From an uncultured Caulobacterales bacterium (GTDB lineage: Bacteria; Pseudomonadota; Alphaproteobacteria; Caulobacterales; Maricaulaceae): a DNA stretch of 64,000 nt. Position numbers and translations under genes: made by a program. The notes beneath the pieces are model-generated. The model made no database searches. It was not told where the DNA came from and saw only the letters and a list, made by a program, of their open reading frames with translations. The DNA lies in assembly GCA_937928165.1 (NCBI GenBank), contig CALFVT010000005.1, forward strand, positions 1-64,000, in the 5' to 3' direction. Each line of letters opens with the position of its first letter. Within the stretch, counting starts at the first letter, position 1. Positions 44,770 through 53,695 of this stretch are shown here, piece by piece.

Positions 44770-46062
44770 CTATAATAATTTCGGATCAACGACTTTTTGC
44801 ACGAGGCTTTTCACCGTCAGGCCTTGGACGATGATGGAGAAGATCACGACGCCGTAAGTGGCGGTGAGGATCAGGGGTTTATATTCATTATCGGGCAGGG
44901 AGAGGGCGAGGGCGACGGATATGCCGCCGCGCACGCCGCCCCATGTCAGCACAGGGATTGCGCCTTTGGTGAAATCCTTAAAGGCGCTGAGGGCTTTAAT
45001 CGGTATGGACACGGCGGTGAAACGGGCGAGCAGCACTAACGGCACCGCGAGCAAGGTTATCCCCGCATAGCTTGGCGCGAAGCCAATGACTAAAATTTCA
45101 AGTCCGATCAGTAAGAATAAAACAGAATTTAAAATCTCGTCGATCATTTCCCAAAAGCTAAATAAATGGCTCTTCGTATGCTCGCTCATGGAAAAGGATA
45201 CGCCTTTATTTCCGATCATAAGCCCTGTAATCACTACGGCAATGGGGCCAGATAAATGCAGCCTGATCGCCACCGCATAAGTGGCGGCGACAATGCCAAG
45301 GGTGATGAGAATTTCAACCGCATGTTCATCAATCATGGCCATAGCGCGGTAGGCCATCCAACCTGTTAGCGCGCCGAGGAGCACGCCGCCGCCGGCTTCG
45401 AGAAAGAATAGCTCGGCGATATGAGCAATGCCAATGGCGCTTGCGGCATGATCGGCCGCATGTTCTGCGCCGTGCCCGCCTGCGCCCACGGCAATGGCGA
45501 CAATAATGGTAAAGACCACAACCCCGACACCGTCATTAAACAGGCTTTCTCCAGCTATTTTGGCTTCAAGAGCTTTGGGCATGCTCACGGTTTTTAAGAT
45601 GCTGAGTACAGCTACGGGGTCGGTGGGGCTAATGAGCGCGCCAAAGACGAGCGCCCAAATAAAGGGAAGATGCACACCGAAAAGATTAGCAACCGCCCAA
45701 AACCCGCCGCCAATGATAAAGGTCGAGATTAACACGCCAATACTGGCCATAATTCCGATCGACCATTTCGCGTCTTTGAGGCGGGTGAAATCCACATGAA
45801 GCGCACCGGCGAAGAGTAAAAACCCTAACATGCCCTTCATAACAGTCTCGTTGAAATCTACTTGGGAGACCGCCGACCTGAGGCTTTCCGCAAGGCCTAA
45901 ATTGGGCGCAATGGCTTCGAGGGCAATCAGCAATAGGGAGGCGATCAAAGCAATGGATAAAAGCCCAATCGTATGAGGCAGTTTAAAAATTGCTGCATTG
46001 AGCCATGAAAATAGCGCCGATAGCGCCAATAGCAGCGCGGCAATTTCAAATAATGTTAACAT
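44770..46062 (-). CDS. CPA1-type cation/proton antiporter
   Basis: This 430-residue inner-membrane protein has about 12 helices and the NhaP/CPA1 marks: the aspartates in ISPTDPVAVLSIL and FNDGVGVVVF of the transport site, and helices with GGVRGGISVALAL as in NhaP. It would exchange Na+ or K+ for protons. It has no C-terminal cytoplasmic extension. It is 23 bp upstream of nothing else on its strand; the nucleoside transporter gene ends 23 bp before it in the same direction, so the two may be cotranscribed. Confidence 0.88.
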   Translation of the reverse strand: MLTLFEIAALLLALSALFSWLNAAIFKLPHTIGLLSIALIASLLLIALEAIAPNLGLAESLRSAVSQVDFNETVMKGMLGFLLFAGALHVDFTRLKDAKWSIGIMASIGVLISTFIIGGGFWAVANLFGVHLPFIWALVFGALISPTDPVAVLSILKTVSMPKALEAKIAGESLFNDGVGVVVFTIIVAIAVGAGGHGAEHAADHAASAIGIAHIAELFFLEAGGGVLLGALTGWMAYRAMAMIDEHAVEILITLGIVAATYAVAIRLHLSGPIAVVITGLMIGNKGVSFSMSEHTKSHLFSFWEMIDEILNSVLFLLIGLEILVIGFAPSYAGITLLAVPLVLLARFTAVSIPIKALSAFKDFTKGAIPVLTWGGVRGGISVALALSLPDNEYKPLILTATYGVVIFSIIVQGLTVKSLVQKVVDPKLL

Positions 46063-46085
46063 AAGCCTCTCCCGAAGACCGCCCC

Positions 46086-47330
46086 TTACGCTATTCCGCC
46101 GGATAGACCAAATAGAATCCCCGCAAGCGCCGCACTCATCAGATTCGCGAGCGAGGCTGTCACAACAGCTAAGAGGCCCATTTTCGCAATATCATTCATG
46201 CGCTCTGGTATCAGCGCCCCTAAACCCCCGAGTATAATACCAATGGAGCTTAGATTGGCAAAGCCGCAGAGTGCAAATGTGAGGACAATGATGGTATGGG
46301 CAGACATATCAGCTTGCAGACCTGACATGCTGGCATAGGCCACAAATTCATTGAGGATGATTTTTTCACCGAACAGTCCGCCTGCGAGCAAGATTTCATC
46401 ACTGGGAACATTGAGCAGCCACATCACCGGTGCAAAGATATATCCCAAGATTTTTTGAACCGTTAAATCTGTTAAGCCGAGCCAGTTTCCGCCCCAGCCT
46501 AATAACCCGTTCATAACGGCAATCAGTGAGACAAAGGCTAAAAGCATAGCACCAATATTAACCGCGAGCTTGACACCGTTTTGTGCGCCGACGCCAGCGG
46601 CCATAATGAGGTTAATATGGGTTTGTTCATCTGCATTAATCATCATCTCATTCATGTCGATATGGGGATCATCTTTATCGTCGGGCATAACAAGTTTTGC
46701 CATTAACAGCCCGCCCGGTGCAGACATGAAACAGGCCGCCAAGAGATATTTTGTTTCTATGCCCATTGATATATATCCGGCCAAAACTGTGCCCGCGATA
46801 GAGGCCATTCCTGATACCATGACCGCAAAAAGCTCCGCCTGCGTTAGCTTGGGTAGATATGGCCGAAGGGAGAGAGGGGCTTCAGTCTGGCCAATAAAAA
46901 TATTGGCAATTACGTTTAAAGTTTCGACGGGCCGCGTTCCTGTAATTGCCCGCAATCCGCGTCCGCCCCAATAAACAATTTTTTGCATGATTTTTAGATG
47001 ATAAACGACTTCCATAAAGGCTGCAAAAAATATAACGATCGGCAGAACACGGGTAAAAAAGCTAAACCCAACAGCATCGCTCGCAAGGCCGCCAAAAATC
47101 ATATTAATACCAGCATCCGCATAGCTAAGAAAGCCGTTGACCTTACCGGCGAGAAAATCAATGAAATTTTGACCGATCTGTGTGTAAAGAACGAAAATAG
47201 CAACGGCGACTTGTAGGCCAAAACAGGTGAGAACAATTCGTAAGTTTATTGCTTTGCGGTTGCGAGATATTAAAACGGCAAAGAGTAAAATGGCCGCAAC
47301 ACCTATGAGGCCAAATAATGGATGTTTCAT
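46086..47330 (-). CDS. CNT-family nucleoside transporter (NupC type)
   Basis: The 414-residue membrane protein is a concentrative nucleoside transporter: N-terminal gate region with FLAGKVNGFLSYA, central core with GGRGLRAITGTRPVETLN, FIGQTEAPL (helix with the nucleoside-contacting Gln-Thr-Glu), and EKIILNEFVAYA and CGFANLSSIGIILGG in the second half. Length fits NupC. It would import nucleosides with protons or Na+. Its neighbour downstream is the cation/proton antiporter. Confidence 0.92.
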   Translation of the reverse strand: MKHPLFGLIGVAAILLFAVLISRNRKAINLRIVLTCFGLQVAVAIFVLYTQIGQNFIDFLAGKVNGFLSYADAGINMIFGGLASDAVGFSFFTRVLPIVIFFAAFMEVVYHLKIMQKIVYWGGRGLRAITGTRPVETLNVIANIFIGQTEAPLSLRPYLPKLTQAELFAVMVSGMASIAGTVLAGYISMGIETKYLLAACFMSAPGGLLMAKLVMPDDKDDPHIDMNEMMINADEQTHINLIMAAGVGAQNGVKLAVNIGAMLLAFVSLIAVMNGLLGWGGNWLGLTDLTVQKILGYIFAPVMWLLNVPSDEILLAGGLFGEKIILNEFVAYASMSGLQADMSAHTIIVLTFALCGFANLSSIGIILGGLGALIPERMNDIAKMGLLAVVTASLANLMSAALAGILFGLSGGIA

Positions 47331-47551
47331 GAGTCTGTCTTGTTTCTCTTGACGCCGATTAGTCGATGATTATCACTCTTTTCATAAAGGCCGAAGTGAT
47401 GACTGTGCCTGAGCCCGCGTAAAGGCGCAAGAGTGAGTTTGATAAATTGCTGTGTGACAGTCCTCTTTATACATATATCAATCGCTTGGCATGTAATTCA
47501 TAAACGTGTATCATATATCTGGGCGCGAGTAAGATTAAAGGATTTAGGGGC

Positions 47552-47968
47552 ATGAACGATACGGCGTCATCACAAAAATTTACACATGATGATATTTTAA
47601 AACCGCTCGCCATTACGGTGGTGATTGATAACCAAGTCCTCGACCCAGAGCTTGCTGAGCTGGTTATGCAGGCAAATAGCTTATTCCCCTTATTTGGACT
47701 GTCTGAGCTTTCGGCGGAAGAGATTACGATGTGGTTTCGCCGGCACGAAGAAGATTTTGCCCGTAAACTGGAAGGTAAGCGTAAAAACACGACAATTTTG
47801 ATCGCTTTGTCACGGTTCACAGATGACGTCCATGTTGAAAATATTTACGAGGCGATGATTGCGATTTCCGTCAGTGATAAAGAATATAAAAGTGAAGAAT
47901 CAGAACTTATCCGCTCTGCGGCGTCGATTTGGGGGTATAACCGCCCGCCGATTAAGGTGACGGATTAA
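47552..47968 (+). CDS. TerB-like small helical protein
   Basis: A 138-residue acidic protein made mostly of helices. It has the order seen in TerB-type proteins: ILKPLAITVVIDNQVLDPELAEL with acidic residues suited to metal binding, then an all-helix body and a C-terminal ELIRSAASIWG helix. I cannot be sure of the family. It is divergent from the nucleoside transporter and followed by a DUF302 lipoprotein. Confidence 0.5.
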   Translation: MNDTASSQKFTHDDILKPLAITVVIDNQVLDPELAELVMQANSLFPLFGLSELSAEEITMWFRRHEEDFARKLEGKRKNTTILIALSRFTDDVHVENIYEAMIAISVSDKEYKSEESELIRSAASIWGYNRPPIKVTD

Positions 47969-48065
47969 GGATTTAAGGCTCACGAAGAATTTTATGCACC
48001 TTGAGTGTTTATGGCTTGAAACAGGCCCTGTTTTCGTGAATGTTGACTGAGAAAAGGCGGTGACT

Positions 48066-48584
48066 ATGATGATGACTAAGCGTTTTGCTCCGTTAATTTA
48101 TAGTGCGGTGGCCGCGTTGACATGTTTATCGGCCTGTAGCGGGCCATCATCGCCGCCGCAAGCCGCAGCCGCCGCTAATGATAGCGAACATAATATGATT
48201 ATTCAAAAAGCCAGTGCCCATGATGCCGTCACAACTATTGACCGTCTTGAAAATATCTTAAACGCCAAAGGGCTCACTATATTTACCCGTGTAAGCCATA
48301 GCGCCGGGGCAAAAAAAGTTGGAATTGATATGGCTGCGAGTGAATTGATTATTTTCGGTAATCCTAAGCTTGGGACGCCGTTGATGATTGAAAACCCGCA
48401 AATGGGCCTGGATTTACCCCTCAAAGCGCTAGCTTATACGGATGAGGCGGGAAAAACCTTTTTAACCTATACGGCGCCAAGCGCTCTGCAATCTCGCTAC
48501 GGGATTACGAAAAATACTGCGGTAATTGAAAAAATGACCGGCGCTTTAGATGCGATGACAAACAAGGCCGTCGAGGCTGAATAG
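48066..48584 (+). CDS. DUF302 lipoprotein
   Basis: The 172-residue product has a lipoprotein signal with lipobox LSAC around residue 24 and then a DUF302 domain, with the family block LTIFTRVSHSAGAKKVG, MAASELIIFGNPKLGTPLM and LDLPLKALAYTDEAGKTFLTY. The fold is known from structural work, but its function is not. I use the ATG at 48066; an upstream GTG at 48060 is possible. A strong terminator follows at 48616-48641. Confidence 0.8.
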   Translation: MMMTKRFAPLIYSAVAALTCLSACSGPSSPPQAAAAANDSEHNMIIQKASAHDAVTTIDRLENILNAKGLTIFTRVSHSAGAKKVGIDMAASELIIFGNPKLGTPLMIENPQMGLDLPLKALAYTDEAGKTFLTYTAPSALQSRYGITKNTAVIEKMTGALDAMTNKAVEAE

Positions 48585-48615
48585 AGCATATATAACTTGT
48601 CAGGGCGATAGCTCG

Positions 48616-48641
48616 TAAAAGGGCTTCGGCCCTTTTTTTGA
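48616..48641 (+). terminator. Rho-independent terminator after the DUF302 gene
   Basis: AAAAGGGC-TTCG-GCCCTTTTTTT: a GC stem capped by a UUCG tetraloop and followed by seven T residues. It is 32 bp past the stop and before the valine-degradation operon. Confidence 0.85.
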
Positions 48642-48743
48642 GCTATTCACATATCTGATTAAATATCTAAGCCATTGCGAATTAGGCCGCCTTAGGAGAT
48701 AGTGAAAGCTATAGATCCCCACATAAGCATAAAGGTGAGCAGC

Positions 48744-50237
48744 ATGAAACAGATCGGACATTTTATTGACGGGGCGCGGGTTGCGGGGAGCTCTTCTCGC
48801 AGCAAGGATATTTTCGACCCTAATACGGGCGCGGTTCAGGCGCAGGTCAATATGGCGACTCCATCAGAGCTAGATGCAGCCGTAGCGTCCGCAGCGGCCG
48901 CGCAAATTGAATGGGGGAAGATGAACCCGCAAAAGCGGTCCCGGGTTATGTTTGCCTTTAAAGAGGCCGTCGAAGCGGAAATGGATAGCCTCGCGGCCAT
49001 GTTATCCTCCGAGCATGGTAAAGTCCTCGCTGATAGCCGGGGTGACGTGATGCGCGGTATTGACGTGATTGAATTTGCCTGCGGTATTCCCCACGGCCAA
49101 AAGGGTGAGCATACTTACGGGGCAGGGCCAGAGATTGATGTCTATTCCATGCGCAAGCCTTTGGGCGTTGTGGCGGGGATTACCCCGTTTAACTTCCCGG
49201 CGATGATTCCCATGTGGATGTTCGGCATGGCGATTGCTACAGGTAATGCCTGCATCCTCAAGCCGTCTGAAAAAGATCCGTCTGTACCGATGCGTCTGGC
49301 GGAATTATTCTTTGAGGCGGGCGGGCCCAAAGGTCTGCTGCAATGTATCAATGGCGACAAAGAAATTGTGGACGCGATTTGCGATCACCCGACCATTAAA
49401 GCGGTCAGCTTTGTCGGCAGCTCTGATATTGCGCAATATGTTTATTCACGTGCTACGGCCAACGGCAAACGCGCGCAATGTATGGGCGGGGCGAAAAATC
49501 ACGGCATTATCATGCCAGACGCCAATATGGACCAAGCGGTGAAAGATATTCTCGGCGCAGCCTTCGGCTCGGCGGGGGAACGCTGCATGGCCTTGCCCGT
49601 TGTTGTCCCTGTGGGTGAAGGCACGGCGGAGAAATTCCTTGAAAAAATGCTCCCTGCCATTGACGCTATGACCCTTGGCACGTCGACTGATCCTGACGCC
49701 GATTACGGCCCTGTCGTCACCCAAGTACACAAAGAGAGCATCGAAGCCAATATCGACAAGGCCGTCAAAGAAGGCGCGAAGGTTCTCCGTGATGGCCGCG
49801 GCTTTAAACTCCAAGGCCATGAAGACGGATTTTTTGTTGGGCCGACCCTGCTTGATAATGTCACGCCGGATATGGAAACTTATCACGACGAGATTTTCGG
49901 CCCTGTGCTGCAAATTGTCCGTGCCGATACATTCGAAGACGCCGTGCGTCTGCCCAGTGAGCATCAATATGGCAATGGCGTGGCGATTTTCACGCAAAAT
50001 GGCCGCGCCGCCCGTGAATTTGCAGACCGCGTCGAAGTCGGTATGGTTGGGATTAATGTGCCGATTCCCGTCCCCGTGAGCTATCACAGCTTCGGCGGGT
50101 GGAAACGCTCTGCATTTGGTAGTGCTAATCAATACGGCATGGAAGGCCTAAGGTTTTATACTAAAGTCAAAACCGTGACTCAAAGATGGCCTGAAGGCGA
50201 AACCGAGGACAGCGCGTTCATTATCCCGCGGTTTTAG
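48744..50237 (+). CDS. mmsA: Methylmalonate-semialdehyde dehydrogenase (CoA-acylating)
   Basis: MmsA oxidises methylmalonate semialdehyde with CoA and NAD to propionyl-CoA and CO2, the last step of valine breakdown. The roughly 497-residue protein has the aldehyde dehydrogenase fold with MmsA features: ITPFNFPAMIPMWMF, KPSEKDPSVP, SFVGSSDIAQYVY and the catalytic cysteine in SAGERCMALPV. The start at 48744 follows GGTGAG, and IGHFIDGARVAG then begins the protein as in the family. It heads a four-gene operon whose product, propionyl-CoA, would feed the pcc and mutase genes 35 kb away. Confidence 0.95.
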   Translation: MKQIGHFIDGARVAGSSSRSKDIFDPNTGAVQAQVNMATPSELDAAVASAAAAQIEWGKMNPQKRSRVMFAFKEAVEAEMDSLAAMLSSEHGKVLADSRGDVMRGIDVIEFACGIPHGQKGEHTYGAGPEIDVYSMRKPLGVVAGITPFNFPAMIPMWMFGMAIATGNACILKPSEKDPSVPMRLAELFFEAGGPKGLLQCINGDKEIVDAICDHPTIKAVSFVGSSDIAQYVYSRATANGKRAQCMGGAKNHGIIMPDANMDQAVKDILGAAFGSAGERCMALPVVVPVGEGTAEKFLEKMLPAIDAMTLGTSTDPDADYGPVVTQVHKESIEANIDKAVKEGAKVLRDGRGFKLQGHEDGFFVGPTLLDNVTPDMETYHDEIFGPVLQIVRADTFEDAVRLPSEHQYGNGVAIFTQNGRAAREFADRVEVGMVGINVPIPVPVSYHSFGGWKRSAFGSANQYGMEGLRFYTKVKTVTQRWPEGETEDSAFIIPRF

Positions 50238-50257
50238 AAATAGCCTAAGGAGCTGCT

Positions 50258-51316
50258 ATGCAATCACTCTATTGGGTTCTGACATGGGCGTGTCACCGCA
50301 AGTGTAAGCATTGTTATGATGACCGCTTTCGGCCATATGTGCGCGATGCCCTCTCCGAAGTTGTGGGGGAGGGGATTGCGGCCTATCAAAAGGTGATTGA
50401 TAATCTGCCTCAAGACCTGGCATGGCTGAACCGCGAGACGGGTGCGCGGGAGAAAACGCTTTTAGTGATGGCGGGCGGCGAGCTATTGATTGACGGCGTG
50501 CGCGAGGAGCTTTTTTACCCCGCCCTTGAGGCTTTGCACGCAAAATACGGCGAAAATTTACCGAAAATATCCATCCAAACCACGGGGGATATTCTCACGG
50601 AAGAGATACTCGATGAATGCCTCGCGCGCGGGGTTCGCTCGATCGCCATTGCCTCGATTGATGATTATCATGTCGGCATGAAAGGGGAGCGTAAGTTTAA
50701 ATTCATGGCGGCAATACGCGCCATGATGGCTTCTCGCGGGGTCAAAGAAGTCTCCCTTGGCGGGGAGAATGATGACCGTTTGAAAGCGCCGAACTTAGAT
50801 GAAAAAATATCTGAAACCGATCCGACATTTTTGTTTTTTGGCGCGCAGCCAGATTTATGGATTGGGGAGCTTTGGCCGCGTGGACGCGCCTTTGTTAACG
50901 GGCTATGCGGCGCCTCTTATGAGGTGAATTTTTGCACCCGTTGGTCGGGCGGGAAAAATTTTTTGCATATTGGGCAGGCGGGGTCTGAAATCTCTATTGA
51001 ACCCAATGGGAATATCTACCCTTGCTGCCTGAAAACCAAAGCACCGCTAGGTAATCTCACCGAAGAGCCTTTGGCGCAAATTCTCGAAAGCGTTGCGAAA
51101 CTACCGGCTATTCAAGCGCTCAACCGAGGCGCGCCCGATGAAATGGGCGCAGATTATGGCTGGGATAAAGCAACTTTCCGCCAAAAATCATCACAAATTG
51201 ACGGCAAAGGCAAAACCGTTAAAAACATGTGCCTTGGCTGCGATGCCTTCTTTAAAGAGGCGCTTAGCGATCAATTAAAAACCCTCCGCACAGAGCGGCT
51301 TACGGCGACCTTATAA
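50258..51316 (+). CDS. Radical SAM protein with a SPASM-like C-terminal region
   Basis: This 352-residue protein has the radical SAM cluster motif CHRKCKHC near its N-terminus (CX3CX2C) followed by the usual aromatic residue, an ELLIDG-type glycine strand, and in the last third a group of cysteines like the SPASM auxiliary-cluster region: CGASYEVNFC, IEPNGNIYPCC and CLGC. It lies between mmsA and the acyl-CoA dehydrogenase with gaps of 20 and 14 bp, so it is clearly part of the operon. No small peptide substrate gene is seen nearby. What it modifies is unknown. Confidence 0.8.
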   Translation: MQSLYWVLTWACHRKCKHCYDDRFRPYVRDALSEVVGEGIAAYQKVIDNLPQDLAWLNRETGAREKTLLVMAGGELLIDGVREELFYPALEALHAKYGENLPKISIQTTGDILTEEILDECLARGVRSIAIASIDDYHVGMKGERKFKFMAAIRAMMASRGVKEVSLGGENDDRLKAPNLDEKISETDPTFLFFGAQPDLWIGELWPRGRAFVNGLCGASYEVNFCTRWSGGKNFLHIGQAGSEISIEPNGNIYPCCLKTKAPLGNLTEEPLAQILESVAKLPAIQALNRGAPDEMGADYGWDKATFRQKSSQIDGKGKTVKNMCLGCDAFFKEALSDQLKTLRTERLTATL

Positions 51317-51330
51317 CAGGATGTAACCCT

Positions 51331-52470
51331 ATGGATTTTCAACTCACCGAAGAACAGGTCATGATACAGGATATGGCGCGGGGCTTTGCCGCTGCTGAGC
51401 TTGCGCCGGACTCCGCCAAATGGGATGAGGAAAAATTCCTTGACCGCGCTGTCTTTACCAAGGCTGCTGAGCTTGGCTTTTTGGGTATTTACACCAGTGA
51501 GCAGCACGGCGGAACGGCTCTACCGCGCCTTGAAAGTGCCCTTGTCTTCGAGCAGCTCGCGGCGGGGGATGTGTCCCATACGGCGATGATGACCATTCAT
51601 AATATGGCCACATGGATGATTGACCGTTACGGCGATAATGACTTGCGGGCGAAATATGTCCCGCGCCTGACGGCGGGTGAACTCATTGCGAGCTATTGCC
51701 TGACCGAGCCGGGCAGCGGCTCTGATGCGGCGTCGCTCTCGACTAAGGCGGTTAAAGATGGGGATGATTATATTTTAAATGGCACGAAGACATTTATCTC
51801 TGGCGCGGGGTGGAGCGATATCTATGTGGTCATGGCCCGTACCTCAGATGACGGCGCGCGCGGCGTGTCATGTTTCGTTGTCGAGAAAGGCACAAAGGGA
51901 TTAAGCTTCGGCGCGAATGAAAAGAAAATGGGCTGGAACGCACAGCCCACTGCCCAAGTGATTTTTGAAGATTGCCGTATCCCAGCCTCAAACCGCGTTG
52001 GCGGTGAAGGGGACGGGTTTAAATTCGCCATGAGCGGCCTTGACGGCGGGCGCATAAATATTGGTGCCTGTAGCCTTGGCGGGGCGCGAAAAGCGCTCGA
52101 TGCTTGCCTGCAATATACCAAAGAGCGCAAGCAATTTGGCAAGGCGATTGCGGAGTTCCAAAACACCCAATTTATGCTTGCAGATATGGCCACAGAGCTT
52201 GACGCCTCGCGCCTGCTGATTTACCGGGGCGCGGATATGATTGATAAAAAAATCGCTGGTGCAGGGGCGGCCTGCGCCATGGCGAAACGCTATGCCACAG
52301 ATATGTGCAGTAAAATTGCCAATGACGCCCTACAGCTCCACGGCGGTTATGGCTATCTATCGGAATACGGCATTGAACAAATTGTGCGCGACTTGCGTGT
52401 GCATCAAATCCTCGAAGGCACAAATCAAATCATGCGGGTGATTATCTCTCGCGGCCTGACGCGGCAGTAG
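51331..52470 (+). CDS. Acyl-CoA dehydrogenase, probably isobutyryl-CoA specific
   Basis: The 379-residue flavoenzyme has the acyl-CoA dehydrogenase fold: YCLTEPGSGSDAASL, FISGAGWSDIYVV, KERKQFGKAIAEFQ, and the C-terminal LQLHGGYGYLSEYGIEQ and EGTNQIMR. In the mms operon, the natural job is isobutyryl-CoA to methacrylyl-CoA, the third step of valine degradation. The catalytic base in this region is inferred by alignment to the family (glutamate in YGIEQIVRD), not proved. Confidence 0.9.
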   Translation: MDFQLTEEQVMIQDMARGFAAAELAPDSAKWDEEKFLDRAVFTKAAELGFLGIYTSEQHGGTALPRLESALVFEQLAAGDVSHTAMMTIHNMATWMIDRYGDNDLRAKYVPRLTAGELIASYCLTEPGSGSDAASLSTKAVKDGDDYILNGTKTFISGAGWSDIYVVMARTSDDGARGVSCFVVEKGTKGLSFGANEKKMGWNAQPTAQVIFEDCRIPASNRVGGEGDGFKFAMSGLDGGRINIGACSLGGARKALDACLQYTKERKQFGKAIAEFQNTQFMLADMATELDASRLLIYRGADMIDKKIAGAGAACAMAKRYATDMCSKIANDALQLHGGYGYLSEYGIEQIVRDLRVHQILEGTNQIMRVIISRGLTRQ

Positions 52471-52479
52471 GAGTTAATC

Positions 52480-53370
52480 ATGACAAAAATAGGCTTTATT
52501 GGACTGGGGAATATGGGCGGCGGCATGGCTGTGAATTTGGCCAAGGCGGGGCATGAGGTTACGGCTTTTGATCTCTCACCTGAGGCCGTGGCCAAAGCCG
52601 TAGAGGGCGGCTGCCGCGCGGCGGATAACCTTGAGGCGGCGGTGAGCGGGGCGGATGTTATTGTCTCCATGTTGCCGGCGGGAAAACATGTGCGCATGGT
52701 CTATGCAAAGCCCGGCGGCGTGTTTGGTTTTGCCCAAAAAGGCGCGCTGATGATTGATTGCTCTACGATTGATGTGGACAGCGCGCGGGCGGTGATTTCC
52801 ACGGCCATAGACCGAGGCTTTGAGATGATCGACGCGCCCGTGTCAGGCGGGGTTGCAGGGGCCGCAGCAGGCACACTCACCTTTATGTGCGGCGGCGCGG
52901 CGGCAAGTTATAACCGCGCAAAGCCTTTCCTCGAGATTATGGGTAAAAATGTGTTCCACGCGGGGGATGCGGGAAATGGTCAAGTCGCTAAGATTTGTAA
53001 TAATATGCTACTCGGTATTCATATGATCGGCACGTGCGAAGCGTTTAATTTGGCGAAAAAACTTGGGCTAGATGCGCAGACATTTTACGATATTTCCTCC
53101 ACCGCCAGTGGGCAAAATTGGTCCATGACAAGCTATTGCCCCGCGCCTGGCCCTGTGCCGAACGCGCCGTCTAATAATGACTATAAAGCGGGATTTGCGG
53201 CGGCCATGATGCTTAAAGACCTACGCCTCGCCCAAGCGGCGGCGACCTCCGCCAAAGCCGCCACCCCGCTCGGTACGCAAAGTGAGGCGATCTACTCGCT
53301 CATGGAAGCGGCAGGTAAAGATGGCCTAGATTTCTCGGCCGTGATGAAACTGCTCGAGGGGAGTTTGTAA
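52480..53370 (+). CDS. mmsB: 3-Hydroxyisobutyrate dehydrogenase
   Basis: MmsB oxidises 3-hydroxyisobutyrate to methylmalonate semialdehyde, the substrate of MmsA. The 296-residue protein has the N-terminal NAD loop GFIGLGNMGGGMA (4-16), DCSTIDVDSA, the family block DAPVSGGVAGAAAGTLTFM and the catalytic lysine in GNGQVAKICNNMLL. It starts 9 bp after the acyl-CoA dehydrogenase. The hydratase and hydroxyisobutyryl-CoA hydrolase steps of the pathway are not in the window. Confidence 0.94.
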   Translation: MTKIGFIGLGNMGGGMAVNLAKAGHEVTAFDLSPEAVAKAVEGGCRAADNLEAAVSGADVIVSMLPAGKHVRMVYAKPGGVFGFAQKGALMIDCSTIDVDSARAVISTAIDRGFEMIDAPVSGGVAGAAAGTLTFMCGGAAASYNRAKPFLEIMGKNVFHAGDAGNGQVAKICNNMLLGIHMIGTCEAFNLAKKLGLDAQTFYDISSTASGQNWSMTSYCPAPGPVPNAPSNNDYKAGFAAAMMLKDLRLAQAAATSAKAATPLGTQSEAIYSLMEAAGKDGLDFSAVMKLLEGSL

Positions 53371-53445
53371 GGCAGCTGCCTTTTCGTGTTATGACGATGT
53401 CAGCTCCGAAATGATATGGTCATAAAACGGCCCAAAACACCGTCC

Positions 53446-53636
53446 ATTCCGGCTTTCGCCGGGATAGGCGGTATGAGTGGGGATGGGTAAGATTCCCGCC
53501 TTCGCGGGAATGCACGGGTGTTGATAGTGACAGTGTTCTAATACTACGAGTTTAGTTTGTACGTGAGGATGCAGGAAAGAAAAGGGATGATAATAAAATT
53601 ACACAAGATACCGTCCATTCCCGCGAAAGCGGGAAA
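53446..53636. repeat. REP-like palindromes between mmsB and the monooxygenase gene
   Basis: Three hairpins of the same kind as those at 26.4 kb: ATTCCGGC-TTTC-GCCGGGAT (53446-53465), ATTCCCGC-CTTC-GCGGGAAT (53492-53511) and TTCCCGC-GAAA-GCGGGAA (53618-53635). They fill the 325-bp gap between two convergent genes. I see nothing else in that gap. Confidence 0.8.
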
Positions 53637-53695
53637 CTCTTAAAGAGCTTATATATTTAAAGGCCCTTTATTGAATGAAATGGGCCGTATAACGC

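Noticed and set aside
583-49681. Many antisense and alternate-frame open reading frames of 60-270 codons inside pccB, pccA, typA, mmsA, IorB and others
   Set aside because: They lie fully inside well-supported genes, are rich in Arg/Pro/Ser or His as expected of shadow frames, and have no motifs or ribosome sites.
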